DNA of 57,787 nt from a virus. Shown piece after piece: positions 35,696 to 44,655 of the stretch (position 1 is the stretch's first letter; each line of letters begins with the position of its first letter). Below the pieces are notes generated by a model. That model did not search any database and was not told the DNA's origin. It saw nothing but the letters and a program-made list of their open reading frames with translations. The translations under genes were made by a program, and so were the position numbers. The DNA is taken from positions 1 through 57,787 of the IMG/VR virus record IMGVR_UViG_3300017763_000019. One strand, given 5' to 3'.

Positions 35696-35724
35696 TTGAC
35701 AAATAAATTAAATTAATATATATT
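35696..35724 (+). promoter_or_regulatory. sigma70-like promoter P2 of the sugar island
   Basis: TTGACA at 35696-35701, 17-bp spacer, TATATT at 35719-35724. Identical over 30 bases to the promoter at 31923, including the whole spacer. It lies 31 bp before ATG 35755. Confidence 0.82.
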
Positions 35725-35754
35725 TATGTTAAAGATTGAAAATGGAATTGAAAA

Positions 35755-36549
35755 ATGATTAAGATAATTTCAGGTTGGTCCAATCCGGGTGGTTCAACAA
35801 CAGCGTTTATAAACTTATGTAATCTATTTAATGAGAACGGGTATGATTGTACATTCTACGGACCACATGATTGGCACTTAGATAAGTGTAAGAGTGGAAA
35901 TTTTCAGGATATCAATTTGAAAAAGAAGGATGTACTTATATATCACTTTTTAGATATCTTTAAAACAAGACCTCCTGTAAAGAAATTTGTACTAAGTTTA
36001 CACGAAAAGGACTTGTACAATCTGAATGTTAAAGAACATAATATGTTTGATACAATACACTTCCTAAACGACAAACACATTGAATGGCATGGTGGTAAAG
36101 ACCAATTTAAAAACTACTTTATAAGTCCTAACGTAGTAGATAATCTAATGCCTTCACCAAAAAAAGACTTGAAAATTGGTGGAGTAATTGGTACGGTTGA
36201 TTATAACAAACAGACACATAAATCTATTGAACGAGCTTTGAATGATGGTTGTGAACAGGTTCATGTCTATGGTAATATAACAGACCAAACCTACTATCAG
36301 AAATATGTTAGTAAGTATCATATGTATGAGAATGTTCATTTTTCCGGATTTGCTGAGGACAAACAAGCTATGTATGATAGTGTGACAGATGTTTATCAGG
36401 ATTCGCTAAGTGAAACTTGGGGATATATTAAAGTGGAATGTGATTTAACTAATACTAACTACCACGGAAATGATTCTATAAAGGATAATTTTGTTAGTAT
36501 GGGTAGTAAAGGAATACTTGAGAAATGGGTAAAGGAACTTGAATTATGA
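35755..36549 (+). CDS. GT-B-type glycosyltransferase
   Basis: 264 residues. The start MIKIISGWSNPGGSTTAFINLC has the glycine-rich first loop of GT-B enzymes. The second half has IGGVIGTVDYNKQTHKSIERAL, EQVHVYGNITD and NVHFSGFAEDKQAMY, resembling the nucleotide-sugar domain of GT4-like proteins, with an E-rich segment (SLSETWGYIKVECD) near the end. It is shorter than usual GT4 enzymes (about 350-400). It overlaps the next gene by 4 bp. Confidence 0.75.
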   Translation: MIKIISGWSNPGGSTTAFINLCNLFNENGYDCTFYGPHDWHLDKCKSGNFQDINLKKKDVLIYHFLDIFKTRPPVKKFVLSLHEKDLYNLNVKEHNMFDTIHFLNDKHIEWHGGKDQFKNYFISPNVVDNLMPSPKKDLKIGGVIGTVDYNKQTHKSIERALNDGCEQVHVYGNITDQTYYQKYVSKYHMYENVHFSGFAEDKQAMYDSVTDVYQDSLSETWGYIKVECDLTNTNYHGNDSIKDNFVSMGSKGILEKWVKELEL

Positions 36550-37340
36550 TATCGGTTGTAATGTCTTATTTTAATAGGAAACCACAATTAAGGGCTACAT
36601 TGAAAAGTATTGATATTTCAGGGATGAAAGATTTGGAAATTATCATTGTGGATGATTGTTCTGATTTGGAACACAAACTGGATAAGGACTTTTTAAACGA
36701 GTTTAAGGATTTGAAAATTAATGTTATAGAAATGAATCCAGAAAAGAAATGGTATAAAAATCCTTGTATTCCATATAATGTTGGTATAGCAGCTGTAACA
36801 GGTGATGTAACAGTATTACAGAATCCTGAGTGTATGCATTTTGGAGACATTCTAACAGAAATAGATAACAATTTACAGGAAAATGAATATATTTCGTTTC
36901 CAACATACTCATTAAGTAAAGATCAAACTGACACAATATTAAATTTGGAATTTGATAAGAACTTTCATGGTAATGTAGTAGAATGTGTAAGTCCAATTTC
37001 AAGTTCACCTGCCAACCACTACGCCGAAGGATGGTATAATCATTCAACGATAAAACCATTATTTTATCATTTTTGTTGTGCGGTAAATACTAAACATTTA
37101 AAAGAAATGGGAGGTTTTGATGAAAGGTATGCTGAAGGTATATCATATGATGACGACGAACTTGTTATTAGATTGAAAAGAAAAGGTTTGAAAATGTTTA
37201 TACCTATGTCACCAATTGTTTTTCATTTATTTCACGAAAAGTTTATGTTTAGGGATGGAAATTTTATGGAGTATGTATATAAAAATATGGCATTATTGGA
37301 AGTGACAAAGAAAGAAGAGGGGTGGAAAGTAAATGAATAA
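36546..37340 (+). CDS. family 2 / galactosyltransferase-like glycosyltransferase
   Basis: 264 residues. The GT-A start is ISVVMSYFNRKPQLRATLKSI, followed by LEIIIVDDCSDLEH (residues about 29-42). CCAVNTKHLKEMGGFDERYAEGIS, then DDDELVIRLKRKGLKM (about 178-218), is the C-terminal galactosyltransferase-type acceptor region. Metal-dependent sugar transfer is expected. It is coupled to its neighbours by short overlaps on both sides. Confidence 0.86.
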   Translation: MISVVMSYFNRKPQLRATLKSIDISGMKDLEIIIVDDCSDLEHKLDKDFLNEFKDLKINVIEMNPEKKWYKNPCIPYNVGIAAVTGDVTVLQNPECMHFGDILTEIDNNLQENEYISFPTYSLSKDQTDTILNLEFDKNFHGNVVECVSPISSSPANHYAEGWYNHSTIKPLFYHFCCAVNTKHLKEMGGFDERYAEGISYDDDELVIRLKRKGLKMFIPMSPIVFHLFHEKFMFRDGNFMEYVYKNMALLEVTKKEEGWKVNE

Positions 37341-38454
37341 GCTTAAAGTAATGACAATAGTTGGTACTAGACCAGAGTTGATTAGACTGTCTTGTATTTT
37401 AAAAGAATTGGAAAAGTATGTTGAGAGTGTTTTAGTACATACTGGGCAAAACTATGACTATGAGTTAAACGAAATATTTTTTGATGATTTGGACATTACT
37501 AAACCAAAGTATTATTTTGATATAAAGACTACATCAGTAGCAACTGCGTATTCAGATGTTTTGTTGAACACTGAAAAGATTCTAACTAAGGAAAAACCTG
37601 ACGCTATTATGATTTTGGGTGACACTAACAGTGCAATATCAGCACTTATCGCAAGACGTATGAAAATACCTATATATCATTTAGAGGCTGGGAATAGAAG
37701 TTTTGATGATAACATACCAGAGGAAATTAATAGAAGGGTTATTGACCATATAAGTGATTTCAACTTGGCTTATACTGAACACTCAAGAAGAAATTTGCTC
37801 AACGAGGGTTGTCATCCAAGAGATACTTTTGTTATAGGTTCACCTTTACGTGAAGTATACAATCAATATAAGACTAAGATCGAACATTCTAAGGTTCTTA
37901 AACAGTATGATTTGGAAAAGGGTAATTACTTTCTAGTAAGTACACATCGAGAAGAAAATGTGGATAGTGAGGAAAAGCTAAGGGATATTATATGTAGTAT
38001 AAATGCTGTCTCCAAAAAGTTTGATAAGAAAGTAATTTTTAGTTTACATCCAAGAACAAAAAAACGCTTAGAAAGTATTGAAATTGATACAAAAAATATT
38101 ATATTTACTAAACCATTGTCGTATACGGATTATTGTAATTTACAAACAAATTCATTTTGTGTACTGTCTGACAGTGGTACTATTAGTGAGGAATCGAGTA
38201 TCATGAATTTTCCAGCAGTAACTATTAGAAATAGTATGGAACGACCTGAAGCACTGGATGCTGGGTCTATTGTTTTGTCTGGAATTAAAAAGGATGCTGT
38301 TTTAACATCCGTAAATATTGTTACTCAAAATTTTAATAAAAGAGAATGTCCTCATGATTATATAAGTGATAATGTTTCAAACAAAGTTATTAGTTTAATT
38401 GTGGGTACTTGTGGGTTAAGGGATAAGTGGAAGGGGATTGAAGTTGAAAAATAA
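37333..38454 (+). CDS. UDP-N-acetylglucosamine 2-epimerase-like enzyme (WecB/FnlC family)
   Basis: 373 residues, the usual family length. It has MTIVGTRPELIRLS at the N-terminus, HTGQNYDYELNEIFF, a GDTNSAI motif, the catalytic HLEAGNRSFDDNIPEEINRR, VSTHREENVD and the late SDSGTISEESSIMNFPAVTIR. The family inverts C2 of UDP-HexNAc. Directly followed by a 4,6-dehydratase-like and an RmlD-like gene, it more likely acts last in a UDP-L-FucNAc/L-QuiNAc-type route than as a ManNAc-producing enzyme. GAGGGGTGG precedes the ATG. Confidence 0.92.
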   Translation: MNKLKVMTIVGTRPELIRLSCILKELEKYVESVLVHTGQNYDYELNEIFFDDLDITKPKYYFDIKTTSVATAYSDVLLNTEKILTKEKPDAIMILGDTNSAISALIARRMKIPIYHLEAGNRSFDDNIPEEINRRVIDHISDFNLAYTEHSRRNLLNEGCHPRDTFVIGSPLREVYNQYKTKIEHSKVLKQYDLEKGNYFLVSTHREENVDSEEKLRDIICSINAVSKKFDKKVIFSLHPRTKKRLESIEIDTKNIIFTKPLSYTDYCNLQTNSFCVLSDSGTISEESSIMNFPAVTIRNSMERPEALDAGSIVLSGIKKDAVLTSVNIVTQNFNKRECPHDYISDNVSNKVISLIVGTCGLRDKWKGIEVEK

Positions 38455-39370
38455 AAAGATATTTATAACAGGTGGTGCTGGCTTTTTGGGTAGTAATCTT
38501 GTAAGAAGATTTTATGATGAGAACGAAATAACTGTTTATAGTAGAGATGAAGCTAAACATTATTATTTAAAGAAACAGTTTCCAAAAATACGATGTATTA
38601 TTGGTGATGTCCGTGATTATGATAATATGAAGAAGAGTTCTGAAGGACATGACATTGGAATTTTTACAGCAAGTCTAAAACAGATTGGTGTGGTGGATCA
38701 GAATGTTAATGAAAGTGTTAAAATTATTATTGATGGTGCGTTGAATAGTAGACGTATTGCTGAAGAACACAACTTTGAATCCGCTTGTTTTATATCAACT
38801 GATAAGAGTCGTTCAGCAACAACCTTGTATGGTGCTATGAAGTTTGTGGCTGGTGAATCATTTATTGTAAATAGTGATGTGACAAAAACTAGATTGAGTA
38901 CTGCACTATATGGTAATGTTACCAATTCAACTGGATCTATAATTCCTTTAATATGGGACTCGATTAGGCGTAAGTATGAACTGACTTTATTTTCAAAAGA
39001 AATGACACGCTTTATAATTGACATTGAGGACGCAATGGATTTGGTTGAAGTTGCTTTGAACTATGATGGATATAATGTTATACCAAAAATTAAATCAATT
39101 AGAATTAGCGACTTGTTTGAATTGTATGAAGAAGAATTTGGTTTGTGTTATAATCATGGTGTACCTAGAATTTCTGAGAAGTTACATGAGATTATGATTT
39201 CCTCTGAGGAAGTGCCTAGAACAAGTGCTGACAACAACCATTACTTCATGCATTATAAAGATGTGTGTGAAGGTGTGAGCTTTTCAAACAATGAGTATTC
39301 TAGTAAGGACTGTATAATGAGTAAGGAAGAGTTAAAAGATATGTTAAAAAAGAATAATTGGTATGAATAA
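38444..39370 (+). CDS. CapE/PseB-like UDP-HexNAc 4,6-dehydratase
   Basis: 308 residues starting at TTG 38444, which has AAGGGGA at good spacing; the TTG at 38438 is too close. It has Rossmann GGAGFLG (10-16), IGDVRDYD (53-60), ASLKQIGV (76-83), STDKS (118-122), YxxxK at Y129/K133 and GNVTNSTGSIIPL, then MTRFIIDIEDAMDLV. These are the signatures of the FlaA1/CapE/WbjB family. Those enzymes dehydrate UDP-GlcNAc at C4/C6 and often epimerise C5 (and C3). It overlaps its upstream and downstream neighbours. Confidence 0.88.
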   Translation: MKNKKIFITGGAGFLGSNLVRRFYDENEITVYSRDEAKHYYLKKQFPKIRCIIGDVRDYDNMKKSSEGHDIGIFTASLKQIGVVDQNVNESVKIIIDGALNSRRIAEEHNFESACFISTDKSRSATTLYGAMKFVAGESFIVNSDVTKTRLSTALYGNVTNSTGSIIPLIWDSIRRKYELTLFSKEMTRFIIDIEDAMDLVEVALNYDGYNVIPKIKSIRISDLFELYEEEFGLCYNHGVPRISEKLHEIMISSEEVPRTSADNNHYFMHYKDVCEGVSFSNNEYSSKDCIMSKEELKDMLKKNNWYE

Positions 39371-40151
39371 AGTACTTGTGTTTGGTTCCAATGGTATGTT
39401 GGGTAGATATGTTGTTAAATATTTATCTAACTTTTTTGAAGTTAGTAGTGTGACAAGAAATGATTTGGATTTAACAAATTATGGTTTGGAAGATTTGGAA
39501 TTAGTTGTTGGTACCCATGATGTTGTCATTAATGCCGCTGGTTTGATAAAACAACGAAGTCCGAGTAATTATGATATGGTTAAGGTTAATTCATTGTTTC
39601 CAATAGAACTAGCAGATTTGTGTGAAATGACAGGTAAGAAACTCATACACATTTCAACGGATTGTGTATATTCAGGAACCATAGGGAAGTATGATGAGAA
39701 CGCACTACACGATGCTCTAGACGCTTATGGAAAGACAAAGTCTTTAGGTGAACCAGAAAACGCTACTGTGGTTAGGGCATCCATTATAGGTGAGGAACAA
39801 TCAAACAAACATTCTTTCATTGAATGGGTTAAGACTAGAAAAGATAGTACTGCTGATGGATATGTAAATCATCTATGGAATGGTATAACTTGTTTGCAGT
39901 TTGCAAAAATATGTAGGGATATTATTATCAACAATCATTACTGGATGGGAGTTAGACATATTGTATCTGATACGGTTTCAAAATATGATATGGTTAAATA
40001 TACAAATGAAACTTTTGATTTGAACATACAAGTGAATGAAGTGGAAGCAGATACTGTAATTGATAGAACTCTATCATCCAACTTTGGATATTTCTTTGAT
40101 ATACCAAGTGTACAGAAACAAATAGAAGAGTTGAAAGGTTTTGAATTATAA
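39363..40151 (+). CDS. RmlD-like nucleotide-sugar reductase
   Basis: 262 residues with GSNGMLG (8-14), RNDLDLTN (32-39), NAAGLIKQ (57-64), VNSLFPIELA, HISTDCVYSG (96-105) and YGKTK (Y122, K126). This is the RmlD family that reduces the 4-keto group of a dTDP/UDP-6-deoxy sugar with NAD(P)H. Placed after the 2-epimerase and the dehydratase it completes a three-step deoxy-amino-sugar route. RmlD-type reductases serve the L-RhaNAc/L-QuiNAc branch in bacteria. ATG overlaps the preceding gene's end. Confidence 0.88.
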   Translation: MNKVLVFGSNGMLGRYVVKYLSNFFEVSSVTRNDLDLTNYGLEDLELVVGTHDVVINAAGLIKQRSPSNYDMVKVNSLFPIELADLCEMTGKKLIHISTDCVYSGTIGKYDENALHDALDAYGKTKSLGEPENATVVRASIIGEEQSNKHSFIEWVKTRKDSTADGYVNHLWNGITCLQFAKICRDIIINNHYWMGVRHIVSDTVSKYDMVKYTNETFDLNIQVNEVEADTVIDRTLSSNFGYFFDIPSVQKQIEELKGFEL

Positions 40152-40211
40152 TGTTGACGAGTAGTAATGATATTAATATATTTACTGGTATTAAAAAGTT
40201 GGAGTTACAAA

Positions 40212-41000
40212 ATGAAAATAGTAGCATTTTTACAATTATACAATGAATTTGAAAAAGGTAATTTAATTAGGTGTTTGGAAAATTGTAAACAGTGGTCGGA
40301 TGAAATAGTTATTTATGATGATTGTTCAGATGATGGAAGCAATCTAATATATAAAGAATATACTGATCATGTGATATATGGAAAGGAACGAAAGTTTACT
40401 TCGGAACTTGCACATAAAAAAGAATTGTTGAAACTTGCACTATCTTTAAATCCTGATTGGATTGGTTGGATTGATGGAGATGTAGTATTTGACAAGGAGT
40501 GTACCGAAGGTAAGTTAAGGCTTCATGCCGAATATGGCTCTTTACACAATATTGATGCTTGGGCTTTCCATAATATTAATATGTGGAGAGATCCTTCATG
40601 GTACAGACTAGACAATCAATTCAACACATTAAACCATATTTGTTTTTGGCGAAATAATGGTAAACTACATTATGTTGAAGAAGAAGGTTTACATAAACAT
40701 CAGTTTCCACGAGGGTTAGATAAAATTGAGATGTCGCCCAATAAGATATTACATTATGGGTTTGCATCATATAACAACATAATCAATAAATATTTGACAT
40801 ATAAATCTTATGGGCAAAGTGGTTATACATTGGATAGATTGATTGATGAAACTTCTTCATTTGACTTGGTTAAAGTACCGAAAGAGTTTTTTCCAATAGA
40901 AAATATTCCTACTGATTACGATGTGTCTAGAAGACCTATTCCATTAACATACAATGAGGTTAGAAATTATGAGTCGTGGGAAAAATATAAAAATGTCTAA
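40212..41000 (+). CDS. family 2 glycosyltransferase
   Basis: 262 residues from ATG 40212 (TTGGAG ribosome site); the upstream in-frame ATG at 40167 would add 15 hydrophobic, unlike residues. It starts MKIVAFLQLYNEFEKGNLIR, has IVIYDDCSDDGS (about 32-43) and WIGWIDGDVVFDKE (about 87-100) with the DxD. It is similar in style to glycan-processing GT2 enzymes that carry a His-rich C-terminal half. The 3' end overlaps the next gene by 8 bp. Confidence 0.84.
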   Translation: MKIVAFLQLYNEFEKGNLIRCLENCKQWSDEIVIYDDCSDDGSNLIYKEYTDHVIYGKERKFTSELAHKKELLKLALSLNPDWIGWIDGDVVFDKECTEGKLRLHAEYGSLHNIDAWAFHNINMWRDPSWYRLDNQFNTLNHICFWRNNGKLHYVEEEGLHKHQFPRGLDKIEMSPNKILHYGFASYNNIINKYLTYKSYGQSGYTLDRLIDETSSFDLVKVPKEFFPIENIPTDYDVSRRPIPLTYNEVRNYESWEKYKNV

Positions 41001-41724
41001 GAGTATAGAAATAGTTTCGTTAATTTTTAAATCTAAAGATTATTTAAATTTTATATACAACCAACTTAAAAAAGAATGTAATAAAGTAGATGGGTGGGAT
41101 GTGGGTATTAGGATTGTTGCTAATGATGCGACAGAAGAGGTGTTGGATCATTTAAAAACATTAGATATACCATATACTATTTACAATGACGATATTCCAA
41201 ATGATTATTATTTGAATAGAGTTTATAGATGTTATAACCATTCTGTTGAAACTAGTGAGTATGACAATGTATGTTTAGTTAATTCTGATATGGCATTTTC
41301 GGAAAATTGGTTGGATAATTTATTAAAACATCATGATGGTAATAATATACCTTGTAGTAGATTGATTGAAAGTGGTAAAATGCCAAGTGGTTTGCATGGT
41401 GTTTCTAATAATTTTGGTAAAACTCCACTAACATTTAGTGATGTTGATTTTGATGAGTATGTTAATATAATAAAACAACCTTTTGTTCATGAAAGTGGAT
41501 TATATATGCCTTGTATTTTTGAAAGAAAACGATTTATTGAAAGTGGTATGTATCCTGAAGGTAACTTATATAAAGATGGTATTGGTAAGTTTGGAAGTGA
41601 ATTTGTAATGTCTGGTGACAAGTATTACTTTGAAGAAGTTCTATTGAAAAAATATAATATGAAACACATAACTGTTTTTGATTCAATAGTGTATCATATT
41701 CAGGAGGGTGAGAAAGATGAGTAA
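40993..41724 (+). CDS. GT-A (family 2-like) glycosyltransferase
   Basis: 243 residues from ATG 40993, inside the end of the preceding gene. The pattern is EIVSLIFKSKDYLNFI, then IRIVANDATEEVLDHL, then YDNVCLVNSDMAFSENWLDNLL, with NSDM in the place of the DxD, and a C-terminal MPCIFERKRFIESGMYPEGN. Catalytic details are uncertain because the usual DxD is replaced by S-D. It overlaps the next gene. Confidence 0.8.
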   Translation: MSKSIEIVSLIFKSKDYLNFIYNQLKKECNKVDGWDVGIRIVANDATEEVLDHLKTLDIPYTIYNDDIPNDYYLNRVYRCYNHSVETSEYDNVCLVNSDMAFSENWLDNLLKHHDGNNIPCSRLIESGKMPSGLHGVSNNFGKTPLTFSDVDFDEYVNIIKQPFVHESGLYMPCIFERKRFIESGMYPEGNLYKDGIGKFGSEFVMSGDKYYFEEVLLKKYNMKHITVFDSIVYHIQEGEKDE

Positions 41725-42640
41725 AGGATGGTTAGTAAATGATTGTTTGACTTGTATACCAGGAACTAAAACTTTTTGGCATGACCTGTTAGAGAATGTT
41801 GATGGTTTAGTTGATAAGTGTAATGGTCATACTCCATATAATATTTTACCCACAAGAATTGAAAGTGAGTTACAGGTGGAACAACCAGATTATATAATTC
41901 GTAACGCTACTTTCTTTAGAAATATGAATACTTTAGTTCCAACAATTTCTCTATTACAAGATGTAGTAGTTGGTCGTGACGTACAGATAGATACTTGTAA
42001 TAGATCAACTGTTACGGTTTTTAATTCACAATACACTAAATCACTTTACCCAGAAATTACAAATTCTGTTGTGATTCCTTTAGGTACGGATTTTGAAAAG
42101 TTTAAACCTTTAGATAATGTTAATGAACTTAAACAGAAGTATGGTATAAATGATAATACTATATTATATGTGGGTAGTTCAACAGTATATCCTAAAGGTT
42201 TTGATATGGTAGAGTCCATTATAGACAACACTGAGTATAAATATGTTTTAATTATGAAAGATGATTATCAATCATCAAATCCTAGAGTAAAAGTTTTTAA
42301 CAGAATCACTCAAGACGAAATTGTTGAGATTACAAACTGTTGTAGTATGTTATTATGTACATCAAAAGAGGAGACTTTACATTTAGGTGGTGTTGAATCG
42401 GCTGCTTGTGGGTTACCAATTATTACTACAAATGTGGGTATATATCCAAGTATTAATGGTGATGGGTGGGGTCATATATGTGACTCGTTGGAAATGTTCT
42501 TACAAACAATAGAGTTGGTTTTTAAGAATGTCGATAGTTATAATCCAAGAGAAGTATTTTTGAAAAATGGTTTGGATAAGAACTCGTCAATGGAGAGTTG
42601 GAATATGTTAATTGATAAACTCTTAATGAAGGAAAAGTAA
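41717..42640 (+). CDS. GT-B glycosyltransferase, family 4-like
   Basis: 307 residues from ATG 41717 (preceded by GGAGGGTGAG). The Rossmann nucleotide-sugar domain has NTILYVGSSTVYPKGFDMVE, KVFNRITQDEIVEI and the terminal ETLHLGGVESAACGLPIITT (about 220-239), which is the E-x7-E-like signature of GT4. The N-terminal acceptor domain contains WLVNDCLTCIPGTKTFWHDL. A single-chain retaining transferase is expected; donor and acceptor are unknown. Confidence 0.86.
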   Translation: MSKGWLVNDCLTCIPGTKTFWHDLLENVDGLVDKCNGHTPYNILPTRIESELQVEQPDYIIRNATFFRNMNTLVPTISLLQDVVVGRDVQIDTCNRSTVTVFNSQYTKSLYPEITNSVVIPLGTDFEKFKPLDNVNELKQKYGINDNTILYVGSSTVYPKGFDMVESIIDNTEYKYVLIMKDDYQSSNPRVKVFNRITQDEIVEITNCCSMLLCTSKEETLHLGGVESAACGLPIITTNVGIYPSINGDGWGHICDSLEMFLQTIELVFKNVDSYNPREVFLKNGLDKNSSMESWNMLIDKLLMKEK

Positions 42641-43393
42641 ATGTTGGAACATATATATAGCGATGAGTATTTCAATTGGACAAAATTTGAAAGTATTGTT
42701 AAAAGTAAAAAGTGTGAGTATGAGAATGCTAGTCCATTCCCTCACACTTTACTTGACAGTTTATTTACTGATAGTGTACTTGATGATGTGTTGAATTGTT
42801 TCCCACCAATCGAATCTGATGAATGGGATAGAAGAAATGATATTGGTGTACAAGTTAAACTAAGAACTAAATGGAAAGACGAAAGAGACATTCCACCAAA
42901 AGTTCTAAGAGTAATACAAATATTACAATCAGGAAGGTTTGTTCGTTTGTTATCTGAGTATACTGGGATAGATGGTTTAATGCCTGATTACTGGTATGGT
43001 GGTGGTGGACTAAATCAAATACTACCAGGTGGAGAATTGGCTGTTCATGTTGATGGTACACTTAATGATGAGATAAAAATGTATCGTAGAGTAAATCTAA
43101 TTGTATTTCTCAATAAGGATTGGGAAGAAGAATATGGTGGACATTTGGAATTTTGGGATTCAGAAAAGAAATGGTGTGTTAAAAAATTAACACCATCATT
43201 TAATAAAATTGCTATTTTTAATACAAGTGATTTGACATATCATGGTCATCCATACCCTTTAACTTGTCCTGAGGATCGTTCGAGGAAGTCATTGATCTTA
43301 TATTATTACACAGCAACTAGACCAGAATCCGAAATTAAGTTTGGTAAACAGCACCGCGCTTTATTTTCAACACGAGAAGAATTGGGGATATAA
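42641..43393 (+). CDS. 2-oxoglutarate/Fe(II) oxygenase
   Basis: 250 residues. The double-stranded beta-helix core has LAVHVDGTLND (H136, D138), RRVNLIVFLNKDWEEEYGGH, HGHPYPLTCPEDRSRKS with the distal His (H201 or H203) and R215 for 2OG. This matches the prolyl 4-hydroxylase-like oxygenases common in marine T4-like phages and in glycan loci. It starts right after the upstream stop. In this setting it could hydroxylate a sugar, a lipid or a protein residue. The substrate cannot be read from sequence. Confidence 0.9.
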   Translation: MLEHIYSDEYFNWTKFESIVKSKKCEYENASPFPHTLLDSLFTDSVLDDVLNCFPPIESDEWDRRNDIGVQVKLRTKWKDERDIPPKVLRVIQILQSGRFVRLLSEYTGIDGLMPDYWYGGGGLNQILPGGELAVHVDGTLNDEIKMYRRVNLIVFLNKDWEEEYGGHLEFWDSEKKWCVKKLTPSFNKIAIFNTSDLTYHGHPYPLTCPEDRSRKSLILYYYTATRPESEIKFGKQHRALFSTREELGI

Positions 43394-43398
43394 AAAAG

Positions 43399-44043
43399 AT
43401 GGAAAAAGGAATAAACACTAATATATTTGTAAAACACTTTAAAGATAATATAGAGGGTTATCCTATTAATATATTTGAAATTGGTGCGGAGGATGCGAGA
43501 GACTCAGTAATATTTTATAACGAATTTAACAGATCTAATATATACGCATTTGAAGCTAATGTAGACACTTTTAATAATAATAAATCAAATATTAATAATA
43601 TAAACTATATAAACTGTGCAATTTCAGACGTAGAACATGATACTATTTTTTATAAAAAGACCGAACAGTATCCGGGTATATCGTCTTTACGCAATAGAGG
43701 TCAGCAATACCCGGGTGTAACTGTTACGGTTAAAACGAAGCGTATAGATACTTTTTGTAATGAGAATGATATAACAAGTATTGATATATGTAAGGTTGAT
43801 GTTGAAGGATGTACATATGAAGCATTAAAAAGTTTTGGTGATATGTTAAGTAAAACAAAAATATTTCATATTGAAACTGAAACATCACAACACTTTGAAA
43901 ACCAAATTGTAGAGTCTGAGGTTTTTGATTTATTGAAACAACACAATTTTGAAATGTTACAGCACGAACATTGTTGCTTAAATCAATATGATTCTGTGTG
44001 GATAAATAAGATGTATAAAAAGGATGTAACAAGAAATGATTAA
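43399..44043 (+). CDS. FkbM-family methyltransferase
   Basis: 214 residues with INIFEIGAEDARDS (SAM motif I, about 23-36), IYAFEANVDTFNNN (about 48-61), NCAISDVE and DICKVDVEGCTYEALKSFG (about 127-145). These are the FkbM signatures (K-x-D-V-E-G). Such enzymes O-methylate sugars and lipids and are frequent in surface-polysaccharide loci. It is the last gene of the sugar island and overlaps the dUTPase start by 8 bp. Confidence 0.9.
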   Translation: MEKGINTNIFVKHFKDNIEGYPINIFEIGAEDARDSVIFYNEFNRSNIYAFEANVDTFNNNKSNINNINYINCAISDVEHDTIFYKKTEQYPGISSLRNRGQQYPGVTVTVKTKRIDTFCNENDITSIDICKVDVEGCTYEALKSFGDMLSKTKIFHIETETSQHFENQIVESEVFDLLKQHNFEMLQHEHCCLNQYDSVWINKMYKKDVTRND

Positions 44044-44485
44044 ATTTGAAAAAGTGAGTAAATATGAAGAACAAGATATTAAGTTACCTAAACGAGCTAC
44101 AGCTAGAAGTGCTGGTTATGATATATACAATAATGGATCCGAAATTAGAGTACTACCACAATCGTACTCGAATGCTATTTCAACAAAACTAAAAGTGTGT
44201 ATGGAAGATGATATGGTATTAAAAATATATCTTCGTTCAGGTCATGGTTTTAAGTTTGGTGTTGGACTTGCTAATACAGTAGGTATTATTGATGCCGACT
44301 ATTACAATAACGAAAAGAATGAAGGTGAAGTCTTTATTAAGATTTACAATCCTTCTCCTAACTACTTTATTATACCACCAGGTGAAGCAATGGCTCAAGG
44401 TATATTTGAGAAGTACTATCTTGTAGATGGTGATGAGTATGGTGAAGGTGATGTTAGAGACGGAGGGTTTGGCTCCACAACATGA
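44036..44485 (+). CDS. dut: dUTPase
   Basis: 149 residues, trimeric-type dUTP diphosphatase. Motif 1 ARSAGYDI (about 22-29), motif 2 LRSGHGFK, motif 3 NTVGIIDADYYN, motif 4 PGEAMAQGIF and motif 5 RDGGFGSTT at the C-terminus are all present. It converts dUTP to dUMP, keeping uracil out of phage DNA and feeding thymidylate synthesis. It is cotranscribed with the end of the sugar island and overlaps the next small gene (ATGA). Confidence 0.96.
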   Translation: MIKFEKVSKYEEQDIKLPKRATARSAGYDIYNNGSEIRVLPQSYSNAISTKLKVCMEDDMVLKIYLRSGHGFKFGVGLANTVGIIDADYYNNEKNEGEVFIKIYNPSPNYFIIPPGEAMAQGIFEKYYLVDGDEYGEGDVRDGGFGSTT

Positions 44486-44655
44486 GATGTCCAATCTGTA
44501 ATACAACTAAGATAGAATCGTTAGGTGCTTGTAACTGTGATGGTGATGTAAAGTTTCATGACTTCATGTGTGAGAACGAACATATGTGGACAGTATGTAC
44601 AGATAAGAAGACTGGAAAAGTAACTATCGATCTGGTTTCAAAGCCGAAGTTATAA
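44482..44655 (+). CDS. small cysteine-rich zinc-ribbon-like protein
   Basis: 57 residues, overlapping the dUTPase stop (ATGA). The protein reads MRCPICNTTKIES, then CNCDG, HDFMCENEHMW and VCTDKKTGK. CPIC plus later C/H residues suggests a zinc ribbon. Function unknown; the coupling to dut suggests a shared early transcript. Confidence 0.7.
   Translation: MRCPICNTTKIESLGACNCDGDVKFHDFMCENEHMWTVCTDKKTGKVTIDLVSKPKL

Noticed and set aside
42236-42243. Exact TATAAATA inside the GT4-like gene
   Set aside because: It lies within a coding region (codons for E-Y-K-Y) with no downstream gene start near; expected by chance in AT-rich DNA. The same applies to the copy at 57539-57546.
32018-44043. Sugar island considered as an insertion of a transposon or prophage module
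   Set aside because: No transposase, inverted repeats or target-site duplications are visible. Base composition by eye is like the neighbouring phage genes.
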